Assembly: GCA_964399735.1 (NCBI GenBank)
Contig: CAYNSO010000040.1
Coordinates: 1-29,183 of the forward strand
Source: Fontivivens sp964399735
GTDB lineage: Bacteria; Zhuqueibacterota; Zhuqueibacteria; Residuimicrobiales; Krinioviventaceae
Reading direction: 5' to 3'
DNA: 29,183 bases
Shown: positions 8,355 to 15,090 of the stretch, one piece after another
How positions within the stretch are numbered: position 1 is the first letter of the stretch
Layout: every line of letters starts with the position of its first letter
Notes under the pieces: generated by a model
What the model was told of the DNA's origin: nothing
Database searches by the model: none
Seen by the model: the letters and a program-made list of their open reading frames with translations, nothing else
Translations under genes and position numbers: made by a program

Positions 8355-9905
8355 CTATAAATCCGCTTTTGTACTATTTGTATCGTTTTCCTTGTTTGGC
8401 GTTTGCAAACTCTTGTTCACCGCATTCAGATAAGCGCGAATGCTGGCTTCAATAATATCGGTACTTGCGCCGCGGCCTAAAAATTTATTGCCGTTATTGG
8501 CAACCCGCACCAGCACTTCGCCGATGGCGTCCTTGCCGCCGGTTACGCCGCGCAGCGAATATTCCGTCAACTTGAGCGGCACCTGGATGATCCGGTCGAT
8601 AGCTTTAAATGCCGCGTCGATCGGCCCGTCGCCAACCGAAGCTTCCTGAATGCTTTTATCCTGGTAATTTAAAACAATCGTGGCCGTGGGAATGGCCTTG
8701 TTGCCGCTGAGAATATGAAAATACTCCAGGCGGTAAGCGTCCTTGTCATCCGCATTTTCATCGCCAACCAGCGCCATCAGGTCTTCATCAAACACTTCTT
8801 TCTTTTTATCGGCAATCTCCAGAAAACGCTCGTAAATGTGATTCAATTCATCCTGACTTAACTGGTAACCCAGTTCGATCAGCCGCTGTTTTAAACCATG
8901 CCGGCCGGAATGACGGCCCAGCACTATTTTGCTGGCGTCTAACCCGACTTCATTGGGCGTCATAATCTCATAAGTGCTGGCGTCTTTGATCATCGCATCC
9001 TGATGAATGCCGGACTCGTGCGCAAAGGCGTTAGCGCCGACAATCGCCTTGTTCGGCTGCACCGATATTCCCATCAGTGTGCTGACCATGCGGCTGGTGT
9101 TGATGATCTCTTTGGTGTTGATGTTGACAGTTTTATTATAATAGCTTTGCCGGGTTTTTAAAGACATGACCACTTCTTCAAGAGAAGCATTGCCGGCCCG
9201 CTCACCAATACCATTAATGGTCACTTCAGCTTGCCCTGCGCCATTGCGAATACCGGCCAGGGTATTGGCAACCGCCAGACCCAGATCGTTATGACAATGC
9301 ACGCTGATAATGGCTTTATCGATATTCGGCACAGTGTTGACTATTTCCCGGATTAGCGCGCCGAATTCTTCCGGATTGGAATAACCGACTGTATCGGGAA
9401 CATTAATTGTCGTTGCCCCGGCATTGATGGCAGCTTCGATAATTCGAAACAGAAAATCCTTACCGGTGCGCGATGAATCTTCGGGGGAAAATTCTATATC
9501 GTCAAAATACTTTTTGGCGCGTTTCACACCGGCAATGGCCATTTGCAAAATTTCATCTTCGGATTTCCTGAATTTTTTTTCCAGGTGAATTTTGGATGTC
9601 GCCACAAAGGTATGAATACGCGGTCTTGCCGCGCCTTTTAAGGCTTCGGCAGCCTTGTCAATATCCAGATCAACGCACCTTGCCAGCCCGGCGATGACCG
9701 GGCCTTTAACTTCGGCAGCAATTAACCTGGTTGCGGTAAATTGAGCTTCCGACGACACCGGGAACCCGGCTTCAATAATATCCACATTCAAACGCGCCAG
9801 TTGATGGGCAATCGCCACTTTTTCAGGCACACCCAGACTGGCGCCGGGGCACTGTTCACCATCGCGCAGGGTGGTGTCGAATATCAGAACGCGATTTTTA
9901 TCCAT
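8355..9905 (-). CDS. leuA: 2-isopropylmalate synthase
   Basis: Condenses 2-oxoisovalerate with acetyl-CoA, the committed step of leucine synthesis. At 516 residues it is the standard bacterial long form. The HMGL barrel begins RVLIFDTTLRDGEQCPGASL; SVHCHNDLGLAVANT supplies the metal-binding His residues, and NGIGERAGNASLEE follows. The C-terminal LeuA dimer/regulatory domain includes SVGDGPIDAAFKA and GGKDAIGEVLV, so leucine feedback is likely by family analogy. The ATG follows ilvC by 11 bp, with a GAGG Shine-Dalgarno. DGEQCPGA and the family length distinguish it from CimA downstream. Confidence 0.95.
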   Translation of the reverse strand: MDKNRVLIFDTTLRDGEQCPGASLGVPEKVAIAHQLARLNVDIIEAGFPVSSEAQFTATRLIAAEVKGPVIAGLARCVDLDIDKAAEALKGAARPRIHTFVATSKIHLEKKFRKSEDEILQMAIAGVKRAKKYFDDIEFSPEDSSRTGKDFLFRIIEAAINAGATTINVPDTVGYSNPEEFGALIREIVNTVPNIDKAIISVHCHNDLGLAVANTLAGIRNGAGQAEVTINGIGERAGNASLEEVVMSLKTRQSYYNKTVNINTKEIINTSRMVSTLMGISVQPNKAIVGANAFAHESGIHQDAMIKDASTYEIMTPNEVGLDASKIVLGRHSGRHGLKQRLIELGYQLSQDELNHIYERFLEIADKKKEVFDEDLMALVGDENADDKDAYRLEYFHILSGNKAIPTATIVLNYQDKSIQEASVGDGPIDAAFKAIDRIIQVPLKLTEYSLRGVTGGKDAIGEVLVRVANNGNKFLGRGASTDIIEASIRAYLNAVNKSLQTPNKENDTNSTKADL

Positions 9906-9916
9906 AATAACCTCGG

Positions 9917-10906
9917 TTATTTTTTAATCCAACTCATCATCCCGCGCAGTTGCACGCCAACTTGTTCAAGCTTTGAATCTGCCAGCAACCGACGGAGTCC
10001 TTTAAAGTAAGGCGATTTGGCCCGGTTTTCCAGGATCCATTCCGTTGCGAAAGCGCCGGTTTGAATATCGGTCAGCAGCTTTTTCATAGCTTTTCTGCTT
10101 TCTTCGCCAATGACCACCGGCCCTTTGGCCAGACCGCCGTATTCAGCCGTATCGCTCACGGAATAGTACATCCGGGATAGACCGCCTTCATAGATCAAAT
10201 CGACAATGAGTTTTAGCTCGTGCAGGCATTCAAAATAAGCGATTTCCGGTTGATAACCCGCTTCAACCAGGGTATTGAACCCGGCGCGGATCAGTTCGGA
10301 AACGCCGCCACAGAGCACGGCTTGTTCGCCAAACAGGTCGGTTTCGGTCTCTTCTTTAAAAGTCGTTTCAATAACGCCGGCGCGGGTGCCGCCAATGCCT
10401 TTGGAATAGGCCAGGGCAATTTCTTTGGCTTTGCCGGAAGCATCCTGAAAAATTGCAATCAAATTCGGCACGCCTTTGCCTTCCTGGTATACCCGGCGAA
10501 CCAGGTGACCCGGCCCTTTGGGGGCGATCATAATTACATCAACAAACTCGGGTGGAATGATCTGGTTATAATGGATATTGAATCCATGCGCAAACGCCAA
10601 TACATCGCCTTTTTTCAGGTTCGGCAGAATATCACTTTCATAAACCATCGATTGTATTTGATCCGGAACCAGGATCATAATAATATCGGCTTGTTTGGCG
10701 GCTTCCTGGTTTAATAAAACTTTTAGACCGGCTTTTTCCGCTTCTTTTATATCCGGGTTGCCGGCGTTCAGGCCGATAACAACATCGACGCCGCTTTCTT
10801 TTAAATTCAGGGCATGGGCATGGCCCTGGCTGCCATAGCCAATGATGGCGACTTTTTTATTTTTTAGCAGGTTTAAATCCGCATCCTGATCGTAATACAA
10901 TTTCAT
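9917..10906 (-). CDS. ilvC: Ketol-acid reductoisomerase (class I)
   Basis: Isomerises and reduces acetolactate or acetohydroxybutyrate with NAD(P)H, the second common step of valine and isoleucine synthesis. The 329-residue length is that of the short class I enzyme. The dinucleotide fold shows VAIIGYGSQGHAHALNLKES (residues 19-38); APKGPGHLVRR and the metal-binding DLFGEQAVLCGG are present, as is the C-terminal EGGLSRMYYSVSDTAEYG. A GGAG Shine-Dalgarno precedes the ATG. It sits between ilvN and leuA, all in one direction with short spacers. Confidence 0.96.
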   Translation of the reverse strand: MKLYYDQDADLNLLKNKKVAIIGYGSQGHAHALNLKESGVDVVIGLNAGNPDIKEAEKAGLKVLLNQEAAKQADIIMILVPDQIQSMVYESDILPNLKKGDVLAFAHGFNIHYNQIIPPEFVDVIMIAPKGPGHLVRRVYQEGKGVPNLIAIFQDASGKAKEIALAYSKGIGGTRAGVIETTFKEETETDLFGEQAVLCGGVSELIRAGFNTLVEAGYQPEIAYFECLHELKLIVDLIYEGGLSRMYYSVSDTAEYGGLAKGPVVIGEESRKAMKKLLTDIQTGAFATEWILENRAKSPYFKGLRRLLADSKLEQVGVQLRGMMSWIKK

Positions 10907-10951
10907 GGTAATATCTCCAATTGTTAGTAATAAAATATTAGTTATTTCAAT

Positions 10952-11440
10952 TTAAAATTCACTGTTGGAATCGCGCAGCATGGCAATGGTGCCGGAGCGG
11001 GCAATTTCTTTTATACCATAGGGACGCAGCGTTTCGATAAAGGCATTGATCTTGGCTTCACTGCTGCATAGCTCCAGTGTCATGGTTTTGGCGCTAATAT
11101 CCACAACTTTGGCGCCAAAGATCGTAAGCAGTTGAGATATTTCGCTTCTTTTAGCCGCCAATGCGGTTACTTTAATAAGCACCAGGTCGCGGCTGATATA
11201 ATAATTTTTTGTTACATCGGTTACCCGAATGACATCGATCAGTTTATTCAACTGTTTGCTGACCTGTTCAATTACATCGTCATTACCGCGTACCACCAGC
11301 GTCATTAACGAGGTGGCGTTTGGTTCGGGTTTTCCGACAGAGATGGTTTCGATGTTGAATGCCCTGGCGCTAAACAGTCCGGCTATTCGTGCCAGAACTC
11401 CGGCATTGTTTTCTACTTCAAGATTAATAATATGTCTCAT
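10952..11440 (-). CDS. ilvN: Acetolactate synthase small (regulatory) subunit
   Basis: The regulatory subunit that activates IlvB and confers valine feedback inhibition in related enzymes. At 162 residues it has the usual length. The N-terminal ACT domain opens with HIINLEVENNAGVLARIAGL and continues with the FNIETISVGKPE segment; a C-terminal ALS_ss domain follows with DLVLIKVTALAAKRSEI and ARSGTIAMLRD. The ATG overlaps the ilvB stop by one base (TGATG, 11438-11442), consistent with coupled synthesis of the two subunits. The name ilvH would be equivalent. Confidence 0.94.
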   Translation of the reverse strand: MRHIINLEVENNAGVLARIAGLFSARAFNIETISVGKPEPNATSLMTLVVRGNDDVIEQVSKQLNKLIDVIRVTDVTKNYYISRDLVLIKVTALAAKRSEISQLLTIFGAKVVDISAKTMTLELCSSEAKINAFIETLRPYGIKEIARSGTIAMLRDSNSEF

Positions 11441-13161
11441 CAGGCAATACCTCTTATCATTTCGTTCAGTGGCGCTCCGGTCGGCACCATCGGGTATACG
11501 TTTTCTTCCGCTTCAATGGCAAATTCTACTATGACCGGGCCGGGCGTTTCCAGCATTTTTTTGAGTGTGGGAATGACCTGTTCCTCTTTATCTGCATAGA
11601 GACCGGTGGCGCCGTAAGCTTCAGCCAGTTTGGTGAAATTTGGCACATATTTTTTCGGGCAATTTTCCTCGGTTTGGTTACAGTGCGGCGGACAATCCGC
11701 ATTTTTTAATAAGCAGGTAGAAGAAAACCGCCGGTCGTAAAAAATAGCCTGCCATTGCCGTACCATGCCAAGGGAATGATTGTTGAGAATGATAATTTTA
11801 ACCGGTATCTGGTATAACACCGCAGTTGCAAGTTCCTGGATGTTCATTTGAATACTGCCGTCGCCGGCAATATCAATGACGACTTTATCGGGACAGGCAA
11901 CCTGTGCGCCAATAGCAGCCGGAAAACCGTAACCCATCGTTCCCAAACCGCCGGATGTTAAAAAAGTGCGGGGACTGGTAAAATTATAAAACTGCGCAGT
12001 CCACATCTGATTTTGTCCAACCTCGGTAGAAATTATGGCTTTACGTTCCGTCAGCTCGGCAACCTGTTCAATAACATACTGTGGTTTAATATGGCCGTTT
12101 TTCTTGTACCGCAGCGGATGATTCTTTTTCCAGGTATAAATTGTTTCCAGCCATTCCTTGTTTTCTTTGGGCTCTACTATTCTATTCAATTCCTGCAGCA
12201 CATGCTTGATATCTCCCACCACCGGAATATCTACCTGAACATTTTTTCTGATCGATGTGGGATCGATGTCGATATGGATTGTTTTCGCATTGGGAGCAAA
12301 CTTGTCGACCTTGCCGGTAATGCGGTCATCAAAGCGGGCGCCGATAGCAATTAACAGATCGGCTTCCTGAATGGCATAATTGGCATACTCTGTGCCATGC
12401 ATGCCCAGCATTTTAAGGGCGTTTTTCTCAGTTTCAGGATAAATTCCCAAACCCATCAGGGTTGTGGTTACCGGGGCATTGATAATTTTGGCCAGTTCGC
12501 GCAATTCATTGCTGGCGTCGCTGCTGACCACCCCGCCGCCGGCATAGATAACCGGCTTGTTACTGGCGGCAATCGCTTTGGCTACTTTGACAATTTGTGG
12601 TTGGTGGCCTTTCATGGTCGGCTTGTAGCTGGGAATTTCAATTTTATCCGGGTATGGAACACTAGTCGATGCCCGTTGAATATCCTTGGGAATATCTACC
12701 AACACCGGGCCGGGTCTGCCGGATTTGGCAATATAAAAAGCCGATTTAAGAATGCGCGGCAGATCGTTGATATTACTGACCAAAAAATTATGTTTTGTAA
12801 TCGGACGACTGATGCCGACGATATCTACTTCCTGAAAGGCATCGTTGCCAATTAACTGTGTTGCTACTTGACCTGTAATAGCCACCACCGGGATAGAATC
12901 CATGTGCGCCGTGGCCAGGCCGGTTACCAGGTTGGTAGCGCCGGGGCCGGAAGTAGCAAGACATACGCCCACTTCACCTGAAGCCCGTGCAAAACCGTCG
13001 GCGGCATGGGCTGCCCCTTGTTCATGCCGGGTCAGGTAAAATGGAATATCCGATTTGTACAGGGCGTCAAAAATATCCAAAACACTACCGCCTGGATATC
13101 CGAAAAGTGCGCGAACCTTTTCCTGTTTCAACGCGTGGATGATCATTTCTGCACCAGTCAT
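11440..13161 (-). CDS. ilvB: Acetolactate synthase large (catalytic) subunit with Cys-rich insert
   Basis: A thiamine-diphosphate enzyme that condenses two pyruvates, or pyruvate with 2-oxobutyrate, in the first common step of valine/leucine and isoleucine synthesis. The protein has 573 residues with three domains. The catalytic Glu47 is in YLTRHEQGAAHAADGFARAS, and the ThDP/Mg motif starts at GDGSIQMNIQE and ends at ILNNHS. Near the C-terminus, between YDRRFSST and PNFTKLAEAYG, there is an insert with Cys483, Cys490, Cys494 and Cys501 (C-X6-C-X3-C-X6-C) that E. coli enzymes lack; I recall similar inserts in some other phyla. An AAAGGA Shine-Dalgarno lies 4 nt before the ATG. It is the first structural gene after the candidate leader peptide. 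Confidence 0.95.
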   Translation of the reverse strand: MTGAEMIIHALKQEKVRALFGYPGGSVLDIFDALYKSDIPFYLTRHEQGAAHAADGFARASGEVGVCLATSGPGATNLVTGLATAHMDSIPVVAITGQVATQLIGNDAFQEVDIVGISRPITKHNFLVSNINDLPRILKSAFYIAKSGRPGPVLVDIPKDIQRASTSVPYPDKIEIPSYKPTMKGHQPQIVKVAKAIAASNKPVIYAGGGVVSSDASNELRELAKIINAPVTTTLMGLGIYPETEKNALKMLGMHGTEYANYAIQEADLLIAIGARFDDRITGKVDKFAPNAKTIHIDIDPTSIRKNVQVDIPVVGDIKHVLQELNRIVEPKENKEWLETIYTWKKNHPLRYKKNGHIKPQYVIEQVAELTERKAIISTEVGQNQMWTAQFYNFTSPRTFLTSGGLGTMGYGFPAAIGAQVACPDKVVIDIAGDGSIQMNIQELATAVLYQIPVKIIILNNHSLGMVRQWQAIFYDRRFSSTCLLKNADCPPHCNQTEENCPKKYVPNFTKLAEAYGATGLYADKEEQVIPTLKKMLETPGPVIVEFAIEAEENVYPMVPTGAPLNEMIRGIA

Positions 13162-13226
13162 ATAATCCTTTCTTTTTTATTTTCTAAAACACTTGATTTC
13201 GTTCAATAGTTACAATGCAAAAATTA

Positions 13227-13475
13227 ACACAATTGCCCGTTGAGTGAAGAGGAAAATCCAGTTTATTCTGTAATCTTGTTCTGAATTGAGAGATTTTTAA
13301 GAGATTTGAGCGGCGATTTCCTCTTGCACCTATTATTACCTTAGCGAACGGAGCAAGAGGGTAATAATAGCGATGGGTAATCGCACCAGGCGCACAACGC
13401 GCACACTTGGTAATAGCAGATAGGATAGTAGTATATGTAGTAAAGGCAAGCGGAAGCATAATACACTATTGCCCG
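13227..13475. repeat. 13-bp direct repeat bracketing the ilv leader
   Basis: ACACTATTGCCCG (13463-13475) and ACACAATTGCCCG (13227-13239) differ at one base and have the same orientation 236 bp apart. One copy lies within the leader-peptide frame and the other about 65 bp upstream of ilvB. Flanks are also partly alike (GCA then an A/T-rich stretch on the left). Possible paired operator sites or a shared RNA element. Confidence 0.55.
13247..13370 (-). promoter_or_regulatory. Candidate attenuator: interlocking alternative RNA pairings upstream of ilvB
   Basis: Reading the minus strand, arm a (13370-13360) pairs perfectly over 11 bp with a' (13340-13330). Arm b (13359-13353) pairs over 7 bp with b' (13327-13321). 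An extension of b' (13325-13317) can instead pair over 9 bp with c (13255-13247). Pairs a:a' and b:b' are interleaved and b:b' competes with b':c, so the segments form mutually exclusive structures. Arms a and b lie inside the leader peptide's Ile-Ile-Thr-Leu-Leu codons and a' contains its stop codons. That is the geometry of ribosome-mediated attenuation. I found no clean stem plus T-run terminator downstream, so the end effect (termination, Rho or translation) is open. Confidence 0.6.
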
Positions 13476-13533
13476 ACTGATAGCCAACCGGGATTTGTGT
13501 TGCAGATATAGTTTTTGTAAAAATCGCTTCCAT
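13336..13533 (-). CDS. Candidate branched-chain amino-acid leader peptide
   Basis: A 65-codon frame from ATG at 13533, with a weak GGA Shine-Dalgarno 5-7 nt upstream, ends in three consecutive in-frame stops (TAA TAA TAG, 13338-13330). The first 27 residues are unremarkable. Of the last 38, 22 are branched-chain residues (14 Leu, 4 Val, 4 Ile), in runs such as LLHILLSYLLL, VRVVRLVRL and IAIITLLL. It lies about 175 nt upstream of ilvB on the same strand, where ilv/leu leader peptides occur in other bacteria, and its last codons overlap interlocking inverted repeats. A shorter product from a TTG or GTG inside the frame is possible. No conserved family is recognised; function is inferred from composition and position. 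Confidence 0.6.
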   Translation of the reverse strand: MEAIFTKTISATQIPVGYQSGNSVLCFRLPLLHILLSYLLLPSVRVVRLVRLPIAIITLLLRSLR

Positions 13534-13561
13534 AATATTCCAATACAATAATTTGCAAGTT

Positions 13562-13591
13562 ATAATTTAAGCAATTATATGAAAATGTCAA
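13562..13591 (-). promoter_or_regulatory. Candidate sigma70-type promoter for the ilv-leu-arg operon
   Basis: On the minus strand a perfect TTGACA (13591-13586) is followed after 18 bp by AATTAT (13567-13562), a 4/6 match to the -10 consensus. It would start transcription about 20-25 nt upstream of the leader ATG at 13533. Confidence 0.4.
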
Positions 13592-13860
13592 TAAAAAAAT
13601 TGCTTCTAATGAAGAAAATTCAGTTTTTCCCCCCATTCGCTTCAAAAACAGGCGATGATCACCGGCGCGTGTGCAACAAAACGCCGCCATATTCAATTTA
13701 CACTATTTATAAAAGCCATAATTGCCTTTAACCTGTTGTTAAAGCGCCTTTTTCTATAATCCAGGTTGTATAATTATTCAAAACACTGCTGTTGCTATAA
13801 ATTTTGGTTGTAATTTTTATTTAAAATACTAACTTTAAATTTTAACCAGGTTAACAGATA
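13592..13860. other. Divergent AT-rich intergenic region
   Basis: Between the ilv promoter and the glycerate kinase there is no convincing gene. The stretch is A/T-rich and holds two short palindromes: TTTAAC/GTTAAA (13727-13732 with 13738-13743) and TTAACC/GGTTAA (13842-13847 with 13849-13854), the latter ending 6 bp before the kinase ATG. They may be operators or may reflect A/T-rich composition. Promoters for the plus-strand gene are probably here but no single one stands out. Confidence 0.45.
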
Positions 13861-15015
13861 ATGAAAATCGTAATAGCCCCGGATTCTTTTAAAGACAGTT
13901 TATCGGCAATTTCTGTTTGTGAAATTGTACGTAAAAGTATATTGACCGTAGCTCCCGACGCCGCAATTGAGAGCATTCCGGTAGCCGACGGCGGCGAAGG
14001 CACTGCACAAATTATGGCAGCCGCCACCGGCGGTAAGCTCGTCGCTTGCCGCGTTGCCGGGCCGCTTGGCGATATGGTTCAGGCGCACTGGGCGCTGCTT
14101 GGCGATGGCGAAACCGCCGTTATTGAAATGGCTGCCGCTTCCGGCCTGGCTCTGCTCCCCGGTCATAAACGGAATCCCCTGCATACCACCACCTACGGCA
14201 CAGGACAGCTTGTCCTTGATGCGGTACGAACCGGCTGCAAAAAGATCATTGTGGCTATCGGCGGTTCGGCCACTACCGATTTCGGGACCGGCATGGCGCA
14301 GGCATCAGGTGTGCGTTTTATTGATGCTCACGGCGCTGAGATCAAAGAATATATGTGCGGCGGGCTGATGGGAAATGTTGCGGATATAGATATGACCGGA
14401 CTGGCTGCTGAATTACATCATGTACAAATTTCGGTGGCCTGCGACGTTACCAATCCGTTGTCAGGCGAGCAAGGCGCGGTGCGCGTCTATTCACCGCAAA
14501 AGGGCGCTTCCCCGGCCGATTGTGATGTGCTGGAACATAATATGGCGCATATTTCCGCACTGGCCGCACGCCAGCTGCGCGACGTCCGCACTCTGCCGGG
14601 CGCCGGCGCCGCCGGGGGATTGGGCGGCGGACTGGTGGCTTTTTTGAATGCCGATTTGCGTCCCGGCGTGCAACTGGTGTTGGAAACTCTTGGCTTTGCG
14701 GAACGTATAAAGAATGCAGATTTGCTCATCACCGGCGAAGGCAAGATCGATGCGCAAACCGCTTGCGGCAAAACCATTGCCGGGGTATGCAAAGCGGCAC
14801 AATTACAGCACATTCCGGTTATTGCCGTTGCCGGAAGTGTGGACGCTTCATATACCGCGCGGCGCAAACTCGGCTTGACGGCTTGTTTTTCGCTGTGTAA
14901 CCGGCCAATGACGCTTGAATCGGCTATTGATAATGCCGAAAATTTGTTGTATAATGTAACTGGTGAAATTATGCAGGTTTTCATTCATTTACGCAAAACC
15001 GGTGAGGAATGTTAA
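13861..15015 (+). CDS. glxK: Glycerate 2-kinase (GlxK/GarK family)
   Basis: Phosphorylates D-glycerate with ATP to 2-phosphoglycerate, feeding glycerate from glyoxylate, sugar-acid or serine breakdown into glycolysis. At 384 residues it matches the family. The opening KIVIAPDSFKDSLSA is diagnostic, followed by PVADGGEGTAQ, HTTTYGTGQLVLDA, IVAIGGSATTDFGTGMAQA, VACDVTNPLSGEQGA, GAGAAGGLGGGLVA and LLITGEGKIDAQTACGKT. The Shine-Dalgarno is weak (AGG in the palindrome just upstream). It is divergent from ilvB and 75 bp upstream of tldD. No other glycerate-pathway gene is nearby. garK is an equivalent name. Confidence 0.92.
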   Translation: MKIVIAPDSFKDSLSAISVCEIVRKSILTVAPDAAIESIPVADGGEGTAQIMAAATGGKLVACRVAGPLGDMVQAHWALLGDGETAVIEMAAASGLALLPGHKRNPLHTTTYGTGQLVLDAVRTGCKKIIVAIGGSATTDFGTGMAQASGVRFIDAHGAEIKEYMCGGLMGNVADIDMTGLAAELHHVQISVACDVTNPLSGEQGAVRVYSPQKGASPADCDVLEHNMAHISALAARQLRDVRTLPGAGAAGGLGGGLVAFLNADLRPGVQLVLETLGFAERIKNADLLITGEGKIDAQTACGKTIAGVCKAAQLQHIPVIAVAGSVDASYTARRKLGLTACFSLCNRPMTLESAIDNAENLLYNVTGEIMQVFIHLRKTGEEC

Positions 15016-15090
15016 TCTGGCGAGTTATGTTAAATTGAAATAAACAGTCCCAAAGGCTTTACAAAAGATATTAATTACTCCGGAGGGTAA

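Noticed and set aside
13162..13330. Intrinsic terminator completing the ilv attenuator
   Set aside because: Only loose pairings and a T-rich stretch around 13221-13225 are present; no compact GC stem is followed by a T-run.
13184..13459. A 91-codon minus-strand frame upstream of ilvB with an ATG at 13459
   Set aside because: It overlaps the candidate leader in another frame, lacks a Shine-Dalgarno and has no amino-acid bias; the Leu/Val/Ile-rich frame explains the region better.
13200..13600. T-box riboswitch upstream of ilvB
   Set aside because: I could not find the T-box consensus or a specifier stem; the leader peptide and pairing geometry fit attenuation instead.
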